Of a stretch of DNA of 58,608 bases, positions 15,737-24,767 are shown in pieces. The notes under the pieces were generated by a model. That model was not told the DNA's origin and ran no database searches. It saw only the letters and a list, made by a program, of their open reading frames with translations. The translations under genes were made by a program, and so were the position numbers. The stretch is taken from the NCBI GenBank assembly GCA_947453205.1, contig CANGFT010000020.1, forward strand, positions 1 to 58,608. Direction: 5' to 3'. Within the stretch, counting starts at the first letter, position 1; the number at the start of each line of letters is the position of its first letter. The DNA comes from Beijerinckiaceae bacterium. Its GTDB lineage: Bacteria; Pseudomonadota; Alphaproteobacteria; Rhizobiales; Beijerinckiaceae.

Positions 15737-18043
15737 ATGAGCGACAGCAACCCCAATTCACCGGCCCCGGTCTCCGCCGGGACCGAACGGCAGACACTCT
15801 CCCGTTTAGGGCCAGTGGTGGTGACGCTCGCCGTTCTCCTGTCGATCGGCACGCTGCTGGTCTTCGCCGACTATACGCCCATTTCGCCCACCAATGATGT
15901 GGTGATCGGGCTTTTCATCGGCAATCTCGCGATCATCCTGATCCTGCTCGGCCTCATCATCGCCGAGGTCTTCCGGCTTGTTTTGGCGCGGCGCAAGCAG
16001 GCGGCGGGCGCGCGGCTGCATATCCGCATCGTCACGCTGTTCTCGATGATCGCGGCGACGCCCGCCATCCTCATCGCCATCGTGGGCTCGGTGACCCTTG
16101 AGCGCAGCCTCAACCCCGCCTTCATGCAGGACGTGCGCGGCTTCGTCTACAACACCGCAGAGGCGGCGCGTCTGTTCCGGGAGTCCCAATGCCGCTCCTT
16201 GCTGCAGGAGACCCGGCTCGCCGCCTTTGACGTGTCGCGCGCCCTGCCGATCTACACGACCAACAAGCAGATCTTCGAAGAGTTCTTCAACTCAAGGGCG
16301 CGCTATCTGAATTTCTCGGTCGCCGCCCTGATGAAGCCCGACGGCACGGTGACGGACCGCTTCGATCTGCCGCCCGAAAAGCCCGCGCAGGACGCCGATG
16401 GAGAAGATCCGGCCCCGAAGGCGCCAGCGGCTCTCGCGCCTCCCGACGCCAGTGATTTTGACGACGCGCGCAGAAACGAGCCTTTGTGTCTGATCCTGGG
16501 GGAAGGCCGCACCTTCGTCGCCCTGCGGCAGGTGCCGATGACGCAGGACACTTTTCTTTATGCGGCGCGCCCCATCGACCCCTTCGCGGTGGAGTTTCCC
16601 GCGCAGGCCGCTGGCCTGATCGGCCTTTACGAGACCTACGAGCTGCATCGCCGCAACATCCAGATCGCCTTTGCGACCATGTATGTGATGATCGCGCTGA
16701 TCATGGTCCTCTCGGCCACATGGCTCGGCCTCTCCTTCGCCACGCGGCTTGTGACGCCCATCCGCCGCCTGATCTCCGCAACCGATCAGGTCTCGACCGG
16801 CAATCTCTATGTGCAGGTGCCCGTCAACAAGGGGGAGGGCGATCTTGCCCATCTCGGCGAGACCTTCAACAAGATGACCTCCGAGCTCAGGCTGCAGCAG
16901 AACCGCCTGATCGCCGCAAGCGCCCTGATAGACGAGCGGCGCGTCTTCACCGAGGCCGTGCTGTCCGGCGTTCCTGCAGGCGTGATCGGCATTGATGCGC
17001 AGGGCCGGATCACCGTGGTCAACGCCTCCGCCGCCAAACTGCTGGAAGCCTCAGGCGACACTTCAGCGGACCAGCGGATCGGCGAGCCGTTCGAACTTGT
17101 GATCCCCGAGCTCGCCCCCGTCATGGCCGACGCCCGCGAGGGCCGCTCGCGCATGACGCAAAGCCAGATCACCCTGAGCCGCCGCGGGCGCGAACGCATC
17201 TACAACATCCGCGTCACCAGCGAGGCGCTGACGGCGGGGGCGCAGAACTTCGTCGTGACCCTCGACGACATCACCGAACTCGTCAGCGCCCAGCGCACCT
17301 CGGCCTGGGCTGACGTGGCGCGGCGCATCGCCCATGAAATCAAGAATCCGCTGACCCCGATCCAGCTCTCGGCCGAACGGCTGAAGCGCAAATATGGACG
17401 CGTCATCACGCAGGATCGCGACATCTTCGACCAGTGCACCGATACGATCGTGCGGCAGGTCGAGGACATCAAGCGCATGGTGGACGAGTTCTCGTCCTTT
17501 GCGCGCATGCCCAAAGCGCGCCTGCAGGAGGACGATCTCACCGCCTGCATCGGTCAGGTGCTGTTCCTGATGCGTGTCGGCCATCCCGATGTCGCCATGG
17601 TCGAGCATATGCCGCCGGATCCGGTCATTGCGCGGTTCGACCGCAGGCTGCTGTCGCAGGCGCTCACCAACATCATCAAGAACGCCACCGAGGGCATCGC
17701 CGCCGCGCAGGACCGGGGCGAGGCGCCGCGCATCGACATTTCGCTCGGCGTCGACGCTGCGGGGATCGTCTCCATCGATGTGGTGGACAACGGCAAGGGT
17801 TTCCCGGTGGAGAGCCGGCAAAAGCTGCTTGAACCCTATGTGACGACCCGCGCCGAGGGGACGGGGCTTGGGCTACCTATTGTCGCCAAGATTCTGGAGG
17901 ATCATGGCGGCGGCATCGAACTTCTCGATGCGCCGGAAGGGCAGGGCGCGCGCGTGCGCCTGTGGTTCCCGCTTCACAACGTCGACATGACGCCGAACGC
18001 CGAAGGGCCTAACGGCGGACAACCGATCAAACAGAAGGCGTAA
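15737..18043 (+). CDS. ntrY: Membrane sensor histidine kinase NtrY
   Basis: 768-residue inner-membrane kinase paired with NtrX, implicated in nitrogen and redox control in alphaproteobacteria. Membrane segments are visible near residues 30-50, 56-80 and 95-117. A roughly 190-residue extracytoplasmic region follows, then a further membrane segment (about 312-335), HAMP (TRLVTPIRRLISATDQVSTGN), PAS, the H-box [20 protein letters not shown] (about residue 537), N-box NIIKNATEGI and glycine boxes DNGKGFP and GTGLGLPIV. AGGACAT precedes the ATG. The ntrX start is 6 bases after its stop. Confidence 0.95.
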   Translation: MSDSNPNSPAPVSAGTERQTLSRLGPVVVTLAVLLSIGTLLVFADYTPISPTNDVVIGLFIGNLAIILILLGLIIAEVFRLVLARRKQAAGARLHIRIVTLFSMIAATPAILIAIVGSVTLERSLNPAFMQDVRGFVYNTAEAARLFRESQCRSLLQETRLAAFDVSRALPIYTTNKQIFEEFFNSRARYLNFSVAALMKPDGTVTDRFDLPPEKPAQDADGEDPAPKAPAALAPPDASDFDDARRNEPLCLILGEGRTFVALRQVPMTQDTFLYAARPIDPFAVEFPAQAAGLIGLYETYELHRRNIQIAFATMYVMIALIMVLSATWLGLSFATRLVTPIRRLISATDQVSTGNLYVQVPVNKGEGDLAHLGETFNKMTSELRLQQNRLIAASALIDERRVFTEAVLSGVPAGVIGIDAQGRITVVNASAAKLLEASGDTSADQRIGEPFELVIPELAPVMADAREGRSRMTQSQITLSRRGRERIYNIRVTSEALTAGAQNFVVTLDDITELVSAQRTSAWADVARRIAHEIKNPLTPIQLSAERLKRKYGRVITQDRDIFDQCTDTIVRQVEDIKRMVDEFSSFARMPKARLQEDDLTACIGQVLFLMRVGHPDVAMVEHMPPDPVIARFDRRLLSQALTNIIKNATEGIAAAQDRGEAPRIDISLGVDAAGIVSIDVVDNGKGFPVESRQKLLEPYVTTRAEGTGLGLPIVAKILEDHGGGIELLDAPEGQGARVRLWFPLHNVDMTPNAEGPNGGQPIKQKA

Positions 18044-18049
18044 GCACCC

Positions 18050-19417
18050 ATGGCGACCGACATATTGATCGTCGATGACGAGGCGGACATCCGCGAAGGC
18101 GTATCCGGCATCCTCTCTGATGAGGGGCACAACACGCGCACCGCGAAGAACTCCGACGAGGCGCTCGCCGCCATCGAAGCGCGCCGCCCGCAGCTGATCT
18201 TCCTCGACATCTGGATGCAGGGCTCGCGCCTTGATGGCATGCAGCTTCTGGAGATCGTCAAGCAGCAGCATCCCGGCCTGCCGGTTGTGATGATCTCAGG
18301 CCACGGCAATATCGAAACCGCCGTGCAGGCGATCCGTCTGGGCGCCTATGACTTCATCGAAAAGCCCTTCAAGGCGGATCGTCTTGTGCTGGTCGCCGAG
18401 CGGGCGCTGGAGACCTCCCGGCTCAAGCGCGAGGTGAGCGAGCTGCGGGCGCGGGCCGGCGCCACAAACCGGATCGTTGGCCGCTCCACGATCATGAACC
18501 AGTTGCGGCAGGTGATCGACCGCGTCGCTCCCGCCAACTCCCGCATCATGGTCTCCGGCGCCTCGGGCGTCGGCAAGGAGCTTGTGGTGCGCGTGATCCA
18601 CGAGACCTCCCATCGCGCCAATGGTCCCTTCGTGGTCCTCAATGCGGCGACCATCACACCGGAGTCGATGGAGGAGGAGCTGTTCGGCACCGAGGGCGGC
18701 GATGGGCGCATGCGCAAGGTCGGGGCCCTCGAAGAGGCCCATGGCGGCACGCTCTATCTTGATGAAGTCGCGGACATGCCCAAGGAGACCCAGGGCAAGA
18801 TCCTGCGCGTTCTCGTGGACCAGAACTTTCAGCGAGTCGGCGGCTCGACGCGCGTTCATGTGGATGTGCGCATCATCTCGTCGACAAGCCGCGATCTTGC
18901 CCTCGCCATCGAAGAGGGGCTGTTCCGCGAGGATCTGTTCCATCGCCTCTCCGTCGTGCCGATCCGCGTGCCCGCCCTGTCCGAGCACCGCGACGACATT
19001 CCCGAACTCGTCGATTACTTCATGGATCAGCTGTCGCAGACCACGGGCCTGCCGCGCCGCAAGGTGGGGCAGGACGCCATGGCGGTTCTGCAATCCCATG
19101 ACTGGCCGGGAAATGTGCGCCAACTGCGCAACAATATCGAGCGTTTGCTGATTTTGGCGGCAGGGGATCCGGATGCCGCGATCGACGCCTCCATGCTCCC
19201 TTCGGAAATCGGCGCCCTGGTGCCTGCGACGCCCAATGGCGCCGGGGGCGAAAAACTGATGAGCCTGCCCCTGCGGGAAGCGCGCGAAGTGTTCGAGCGT
19301 GAATATCTGGTGGCCCAGATCAGCCGGTTCGGGGGCAATATCTCGCGGACGGCGGAGTTCATCGGGATGGAGCGTTCGGCCCTGCATCGCAAGCTGAAAT
19401 CGCTTTCCATCGACTGA
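18050..19417 (+). CDS. ntrX: Response regulator NtrX
   Basis: 455-residue partner of NtrY. The receiver domain carries Asp53 (LIFLDIWMQG). The AAA+ domain has Walker A GASGVGKE and Walker B GGTLYLDEVADMP, and the C-terminal Fis-type HTH is RTAEFIGMERSALHRKLKSL. The sigma-54-contacting GAFTGA loop is missing: the region between EEELFG and GALEEAHGG reads TEGGDGRMRKV. NtrX proteins without GAFTGA are known in alphaproteobacteria and are thought to act at sigma-70 promoters. It is co-transcribed with ntrY and precedes hfq by 274 bases. Confidence 0.95.
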   Translation: MATDILIVDDEADIREGVSGILSDEGHNTRTAKNSDEALAAIEARRPQLIFLDIWMQGSRLDGMQLLEIVKQQHPGLPVVMISGHGNIETAVQAIRLGAYDFIEKPFKADRLVLVAERALETSRLKREVSELRARAGATNRIVGRSTIMNQLRQVIDRVAPANSRIMVSGASGVGKELVVRVIHETSHRANGPFVVLNAATITPESMEEELFGTEGGDGRMRKVGALEEAHGGTLYLDEVADMPKETQGKILRVLVDQNFQRVGGSTRVHVDVRIISSTSRDLALAIEEGLFREDLFHRLSVVPIRVPALSEHRDDIPELVDYFMDQLSQTTGLPRRKVGQDAMAVLQSHDWPGNVRQLRNNIERLLILAAGDPDAAIDASMLPSEIGALVPATPNGAGGEKLMSLPLREAREVFEREYLVAQISRFGGNISRTAEFIGMERSALHRKLKSLSID

Positions 19418-19434
19418 AGCCTGGTCGAAATGGG

Positions 19435-19462
19435 GGCGCGCCGCACTTAACAATGGCGCGCC
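19435..19462. repeat. GGCGCGCC inverted repeat after ntrX
   Basis: Two identical GGCGCGCC octamers (19435-19442 and 19455-19462), each self-palindromic, flank a 12-base AT-richer loop 17 bases after the ntrX stop. No T-run follows. It could be a stabilising 3' hairpin for ntrYX or a protein site. The rest of the 274-base gap to hfq presumably contains the hfq promoter, which I cannot pinpoint. Confidence 0.4.
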
Positions 19463-19691
19463 GGGCGGGAATTGGCTAAACATCTGGTCGTGTTTGGCCT
19501 GCGTCCGTGACTCGGCGCCAGATCGGTCATCGCCAGCCCGCCCCACCTGATCTCTTAAAAAGCTCAGCTTCGGCGGAGCGGGTTGGCGTCTACTTTGCAA
19601 CACGGTTCGTAAAAGCCGTGGTCCGGCGATGGGGCATGCCCTTCGCCAAACTTCGCCGCTCCTTTGAGCGGCCATCATAAGGAAAGAGAAA

Positions 19692-19943
19692 ATGGCGGCA
19701 GAACGCACGCAAAACCTTCAGGACACGTTCCTCAACTATGTCCGCAAGAACAAGATTCCCCTCACGATCTTCCTCGTGAACGGCGTGAAGCTCCAGGGCG
19801 TCGTCACCTGGTTCGACAATTTCTGCGTTCTGCTGCGCCGCGACGGACACTCGCAACTCGTCTACAAGCACGCCATATCGACCATCATGCCCGGCGCGCC
19901 GATCCAGATGTTTGAAACGGAAGAGGGTGGCGAGAAGGCTTGA
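19692..19943 (+). CDS. hfq: RNA chaperone Hfq
   Basis: 83-residue Sm-like protein that pairs small RNAs with mRNAs. Sm1 covers about residues 10-45 ([18 protein letters not shown], then [13 protein letters not shown]) and Sm2 carries the YKHAIST motif (59-65), including the conserved KH. The short acidic tail EEGGEKA replaces the long C-terminal extension of enteric Hfq, as is usual in alphaproteobacteria. AAGGAAAGAG lies just before the ATG. Its place between ntrX and hflX is the classic rhizobial arrangement. Confidence 0.97.
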   Translation: MAAERTQNLQDTFLNYVRKNKIPLTIFLVNGVKLQGVVTWFDNFCVLLRRDGHSQLVYKHAISTIMPGAPIQMFETEEGGEKA

Positions 19944-19968
19944 ACCGCGCTCTGATGATCGGGATCGA

Positions 19969-21360
19969 ATGAGCAAGACGGACAACATTTTCGCTGGTTT
20001 CGATCTCGAACGCCGCCGCGCTGAACATACGGATGTTCTCGTGGTCGGCCCCTATTTGACCGAGCGGGCGCAGGCCCATGCGGGGGAGGGCGCGGGCGCA
20101 GCCCTGCGCTCCCCTCAGGCGCGTCTTGAGGAGGCGGCCGGCCTCACCCGCGCCATCGACCTCAATGTGAAGGGCGCCCTCCACGCGCCTCTCACGCAGA
20201 TCCGGCCCGCCACCTACCTTGGCAAGGGCAAGGTCGAGGAGGTGGCCGAGATCGTGAAGACAGAAGAGTGCGATCTCGTCATGATGGATTGCGCGCTCTC
20301 GCCCGTGCAGCAGCGCAATCTCGAAAAGGCTTTTGGCGCCAAGGTCATCGACCGCACCGGCCTGATCCTCGAAATCTTCGGACGGCGCGCCCGCACCCGC
20401 GAGGGCTCGCTTCAGGTCGAGCTTGCCCATCTCGATTATCAGAAGTCGCGCCTTGTGCGGTCCTGGACCCATCTGGAGCGCCAGCGCGGCGGCTTTGGCT
20501 TCCTTGGCGGGCCCGGCGAGACCCAGATCGAGACAGACCGGCGGCTTATTCAGGAGCGGATGACCCGCATCGAGCGTGAGCTTGAGGCGGTGAAGAAGAC
20601 GCGCGGCCTGCACAGGCGCAGCCGCCAGGATGTGCCTTTTCCTGTCGTGGCGCTGGTCGGCTACACCAATGCGGGCAAGTCGACCCTATTCAACCGCCTG
20701 ACGCGGGCGGATGTGCTGGCGCAGGACATGCTCTTCGCCACTCTGGACCCCACCCTGCGCGCCCTTCGCCTGCCCCATGGCGCGAAGGTCATGCTTTCAG
20801 ACACCGTGGGCTTCATCTCGGATTTGCCGACCATGCTCGTCAGCGCTTTCCGCGCCACGCTCGAAGAGGTGATCGAGGCCGATGTGATCCTGCATGTGCG
20901 GGACATATCCCATGAGGACACCGAGGCGCAGAGCGCCGATGTCTCGGCCATCCTGAATGACCTTGGCATAGGCGCCGCCGAGCAGAGGCGCATCATCGAG
21001 GTCTGGAACAAGGCGGATCTGCTCGACCCCTCGCAGCAGGAGCGGATCCTCAACGCCGCCCGCAGGCCGGGCCCCGACGCGCGCCAGCAGATGGTCGTCT
21101 CGGCCGTCACGGGGCAGGGGGTGGACGCGCTGCTCGCCGCCATCGAGGATCGGCTGGCCGAAGGTCGCCGCGTCTATCAACTCCGCCTCGAGCCAAGCGA
21201 TGGCGAGGGCCTCGCCTGGCTTTATGAAAATACCGAGGTGCTCTCGCGCGTCTCCGATCACAAGGGGCGGCAGCGCTTGGTGTTGCGTGTGTCGCCTGAC
21301 CGCACCGAGCGTTTCATGCGGCGTTTCCCCGCCGCAGGCTTGAGCGACAAGGCCCATTGA
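19969..21360 (+). CDS. hflX: Ribosome-associated GTPase HflX
   Basis: 463-residue GTPase that splits stalled or hibernating ribosomes. The N-terminal HflX domain includes the glycine-rich [16 protein letters not shown] stretch near residue 178, preceded by [13 protein letters not shown]. The G domain has G1 [13 protein letters not shown]3 [10 protein letters not shown] and G4 NKADL. The start [10 protein letters not shown] lies 25 bases after the hfq stop and the two are surely co-transcribed. An in-frame upstream ATG would overlap hfq and is not preferred. Confidence 0.95.
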   Translation: MSKTDNIFAGFDLERRRAEHTDVLVVGPYLTERAQAHAGEGAGAALRSPQARLEEAAGLTRAIDLNVKGALHAPLTQIRPATYLGKGKVEEVAEIVKTEECDLVMMDCALSPVQQRNLEKAFGAKVIDRTGLILEIFGRRARTREGSLQVELAHLDYQKSRLVRSWTHLERQRGGFGFLGGPGETQIETDRRLIQERMTRIERELEAVKKTRGLHRRSRQDVPFPVVALVGYTNAGKSTLFNRLTRADVLAQDMLFATLDPTLRALRLPHGAKVMLSDTVGFISDLPTMLVSAFRATLEEVIEADVILHVRDISHEDTEAQSADVSAILNDLGIGAAEQRRIIEVWNKADLLDPSQQERILNAARRPGPDARQQMVVSAVTGQGVDALLAAIEDRLAEGRRVYQLRLEPSDGEGLAWLYENTEVLSRVSDHKGRQRLVLRVSPDRTERFMRRFPAAGLSDKAH

Positions 21361-21426
21361 AGGGCCGGGCCCCCTCCAGAAAAGCGGGCGCCGGCGTTGC
21401 CTCAACCTCAGGCGATCTGACGATTT

Positions 21427-22440
21427 TCAGGTCGAACTGTCGATCTTCTGGCCATAGCGGCGGCTTGGCCGGGCAAAGCCGCAGGAGACGCCATCGGTTT
21501 CCCGCACCTCGTCTTCCCAGGGCAGTCTGTAGCGGCCGACGACGAGGTCTTGCATATAGGTGTAGGGGCAATCCTGCGCCCCGCCCTCGACCGCGGTGAA
21601 GCCGCGATGGCCGAACTGATAGATGTTGTTTTCGACGCCCCAGTTGATGCGGGCCTCGCGCACAAGGTCAGGGCGCACCTCGGCGGTGATGATCTCATCC
21701 ACGCGGCCGCTCGTTCCATGCGCGATGATGGAGCCGTCGAAATTCACGATCATGCCTTCGCCCATGGAGTCGAAGGACCCGTCTGATCCGCACATGCAGA
21801 CATTGGCGGTCACCATGAGGTTGCAGAAGGCGTTCGACTGGTTCGTGAAGCGCCAGGCTTCGCGGATGGGCGCGGTGTAGCCCGCAGTGCGGATCATGAT
21901 CTCCGCCCCGCGATAGGCGGATTCGCGGGCCATTTCCGGGAACATGCCATCGTGGCAAATGATAAGGGCGATCTTCGCGCCTTTCGGCCCCTCGATCACG
22001 GGAATGCCGAGATCGCCGGGCTCCCATGGCTCCACGGGTGTCCAGGGGTGCATCTTGCGGTAATAGAGCTTCAACTCCCCCTTATCATCGATGATGATGC
22101 CGGAATTGAAGGGGTTGCCGTGGGGGTTGAACTCCATGATGGAGAAACAGCCCCAGATCTTGTTGTCGATGCAGGCCTGCTTGAACGCCTGCACTTCCGG
22201 GCCATCAAGGCTGCACATGATCTGCGGGTTCATGTCCATCGACAGGCCATGCAGGGCATATTCGGGGAAGACGACCAGATCCATGGTCGCGAGATTGCGC
22301 CGCGCCTTGGCGACCATCTCCACGATGCGCTGCGTTTGACGCGCAAGATCGTCAGGGGTCGCAACCGTCGGAAGTTGAAGCTGCACGAGGCCGATCACGA
22401 CCCCGTTCGGCGACTTGTTCAATCCACCCAGTCCATTCAT
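21427..22440 (-). CDS. amiF: Formamidase AmiF
   Basis: 337-residue nitrilase-superfamily enzyme that hydrolyses formamide to formate and ammonia. The catalytic triad is clear: Glu60 (VVFPEYALHG), Lys129 (YYRKMHPW) and Cys162 (IICHDGMFPE), close to E60, K133 and C166 of H. pylori AmiF. The N-terminus MNGLGGLNKSPNG fits formamidase rather than the aliphatic amidase AmiE; an upstream in-frame start would add 16 unrelated residues. It lies between hflX and mazG, a position more often without a gene. A near-consensus sigma-54 promoter directly upstream suggests nitrogen-limited expression through the adjacent ntrBC system. Confidence 0.92.
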   Translation of the reverse strand: MNGLGGLNKSPNGVVIGLVQLQLPTVATPDDLARQTQRIVEMVAKARRNLATMDLVVFPEYALHGLSMDMNPQIMCSLDGPEVQAFKQACIDNKIWGCFSIMEFNPHGNPFNSGIIIDDKGELKLYYRKMHPWTPVEPWEPGDLGIPVIEGPKGAKIALIICHDGMFPEMARESAYRGAEIMIRTAGYTAPIREAWRFTNQSNAFCNLMVTANVCMCGSDGSFDSMGEGMIVNFDGSIIAHGTSGRVDEIITAEVRPDLVREARINWGVENNIYQFGHRGFTAVEGGAQDCPYTYMQDLVVGRYRLPWEDEVRETDGVSCGFARPSRRYGQKIDSST

Positions 22441-22455
22441 GCCCAAGCCCTCATT

Positions 22456-22480
22456 GTCCTTGCGCGAGCGAAGCAAGGAC
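22456..22480. repeat. GTCCTTGC inverted repeat upstream of amiF
   Basis: GTCCTTGC (22456-22463) and GCAAGGAC (22473-22480) are a perfect 8-bp inverted repeat with a 9-base spacer. It overlaps the -12 half of the sigma-54-like element and may be an operator, an mRNA leader hairpin, or a copy of a dispersed palindrome. Confidence 0.5.
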
Positions 22481-22487
22481 CGAGCCA
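22472..22487 (-). promoter_or_regulatory. Sigma-54 (RpoN) promoter for amiF
   Basis: On the minus strand the sequence is TGGCTCGGTCCTTGCT. It matches the sigma-54 consensus TGGCACG-N4-TTGC(A/T) at every position except one (T for A), with the required GG-N10-GC spacing. The predicted start would fall about 20 bases before the amiF ATG, and an AGGG-rich leader follows. NtrC is encoded 7 kb away. I could not find a convincing NtrC enhancer nearby, and the -12 half overlaps an inverted repeat, so chance is not excluded. Confidence 0.55.
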
Positions 22488-22524
22488 AAATGGGCGGGCC
22501 GGGGCGATCTGACGGGCCCGCAGA

Positions 22525-23355
22525 TCAGCCTTCGGTGGATTTCGCCTCGTTCCAGAGCGCGTCCATCTCCTCCAGCGACGCCTCCTGCAGGCTGCGGCCT
22601 GCGGCGGCGAGGCTGCTTTCTATATAGGCGAAGCGGCGCTCGAACTTGGCGTTGGTGCTGCGCAGCGCGGCTTCCGGGTCGGCGTCCACATGGCGGGCCA
22701 GATTGGCGACGGCGAAGAGCAGATCACCGACTTCGCCCGCGACCTCGGCTTTCGATGCGCCAGCGTCCATCGCAGCTCTGATCTCCTGCGCCTCTTCCTC
22801 GATCTTGGCGAGCACCATCCGGGCGTCGTTCCAGTCGAAACCGACAGTGGAGGCCTTGGCCTGGAGCTTCACGGCGCGGGTCAGGCCGGGCAGGGCGGTT
22901 GGAACGCCCCCGAGCAGACCCCTGCCCTCGGGTTCGGGCGGGAGGCCTGCGGCGGCGCGTGAGGCGGCCCGCATGGCCTTTTCCTGTGACTTGATCTGGC
23001 CCCAGAGGGCCTTAACCTCAGCGGGCTCAAGATCCCGCGCCTCCCCGAAGACATGGGGATGGCGCCGCGTCATCTTGGAGACGATGGCCTCGACCACGTC
23101 GGGGAAGGCGAAATGGCCCGCTTCCTCCGCCATCTGCGCATGAAAGACGACCTGCAGCAGGAGGTCGCCCAGCTCGTCCCTGAGATCAGCGAGATCGCCC
23201 CGCTCGATGGCGTCGACGACCTCATAGGCCTCCTCGATCGTATAGGGCGCGATGGTCTCGAAGGTCTGCTCAAGATCCCACGGGCAGCCTGAGACCGGGG
23301 TGCGCAGCGCCTTCATGAGCTCGAGCAGCGAAGAAATGTCTCGGGGAGCCGTCAT
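22525..23355 (-). CDS. mazG: Nucleoside triphosphate pyrophosphohydrolase MazG
   Basis: 276-residue all-alpha NTP pyrophosphatase that cleans non-canonical or excess NTPs. It has two MazG domains: the first with PWDLEQTFETIAPYTIEEAYEV (residues 25-46, magnesium-binding EExxE) and DLRDELGDLLLQVVFHA, the second with EEEAQEIRAA and VGDLLFAVANLARH. The start MTAPRDISSL is chosen over a site 20 codons upstream because the family begins here. It is the next conserved member after hflX in rhizobial gene order, here on the opposite strand. The cold-shock gene terminator lies just upstream of it. Confidence 0.94.
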   Translation of the reverse strand: MTAPRDISSLLELMKALRTPVSGCPWDLEQTFETIAPYTIEEAYEVVDAIERGDLADLRDELGDLLLQVVFHAQMAEEAGHFAFPDVVEAIVSKMTRRHPHVFGEARDLEPAEVKALWGQIKSQEKAMRAASRAAAGLPPEPEGRGLLGGVPTALPGLTRAVKLQAKASTVGFDWNDARMVLAKIEEEAQEIRAAMDAGASKAEVAGEVGDLLFAVANLARHVDADPEAALRSTNAKFERRFAYIESSLAAAGRSLQEASLEEMDALWNEAKSTEG

Positions 23356-23420
23356 GGGAAGAAGCCCTGGGGGTTTGGCTAGGGAGCAGGACTTGAAGGG
23401 GGGGGCGGACGTCACGCCAA

Positions 23421-23450
23421 TAAAAAAGGCGGCGAGGGGATCGCCGCCTT
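23421..23450 (-). terminator. Rho-independent terminator of the cold-shock gene
   Basis: A perfect 10-bp stem, AAGGCGGCGA (23426-23435) with TCGCCGCCTT (23441-23450) and a 5-base loop, is followed on the minus strand by TTTTATT. It sits 22 bases after the stop codon of the double cold-shock protein. Confidence 0.85.
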
Positions 23451-23471
23451 AAAATTCATGCCTGGCTGAAA

Positions 23472-24185
<714 letters not shown>

Positions 24186-24767
24186 GCCACCAAGTCTCCG
24201 CCGACCATTCTTCGCTCCGCCCAACGTCTGCTTGTCCGTTTGCAAACGCACGTGGCCGGAGCAGCACCCCCGTCCGTAGCCCAGTCCTGATATCGTGCCA
24301 GCGAAGGCCGCAATTAGGTTCTGCCGTCAGTATGTGTCCGCTCCTTTCATCAATTTAGCAGCAAAGCAACGTTCTTGGCTACTTATTCCTGCGTAAGAGC
24401 GCAAAAAAACATTCACGATCCCGCGGGCTGGCCCGGGGCGGATGTTCCTGCAGAGCAGAAAAGGGCCTTGAGCCTCTAAAATTAAGTTCTCTCACAGATG
24501 AAGTGAGCTTGATGTCGAACTTTCACGGGCTCCTTGAGGCTTGAGGCGGCAGCGCCGGGGCAGAACGCTTCAGGGCACGCAGTGATCAAAAAGCCGTGAT
24601 CAAGCAGGCGCCGCCCATCAAAGTGAGCCGACTGCGCCCAGGGCTGGGCGCCCTGAATGAAGCTGCGGGCGAAGGGGCGGGGCTCTTGCGCTTTCAAAGT
24701 TCATGCCCATAATACGCATAATCAATATTATGGAACCTAAACACGACTCTGGATTTCGAAGCTTCGC
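24186..24767. other. 582-base non-coding stretch between the CSD gene and the MBL gene
   Basis: No convincing gene. The part next to the CSD start (24186-24420) probably holds its promoter and a long leader, typical of cold-shock genes. The middle (24420-24700) is GC-rich with several short repeats: AAGTGAGC twice, and TGATCA twice around AAAAGCCG. It has a 71-codon minus-strand frame with a TTG start and no ribosome-binding site, which I do not call. Near 24707-24733 an AT-rich perfect inverted repeat occurs. I do not recognise tmRNA, 6S, SRP or RNase P RNA here. Confidence 0.5.
24707..24733. repeat. AT-rich inverted repeat, operator-like
   Basis: CCATAATA (24707-24714) and TATTATGG (24726-24733) are a perfect 8-bp inverted repeat with an 11-base spacer, in a short AT-rich island. 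The 19-base half-site spacing and AT content suit a dimeric regulator. It lies 35 bases past the stop of the MBL-fold gene. Confidence 0.45.

Noticed and set aside
24482..24697. 71-codon minus-strand frame
   Set aside because: TTG start, no ribosome-binding site and no recognisable family; treated as part of an unexplained non-coding stretch.
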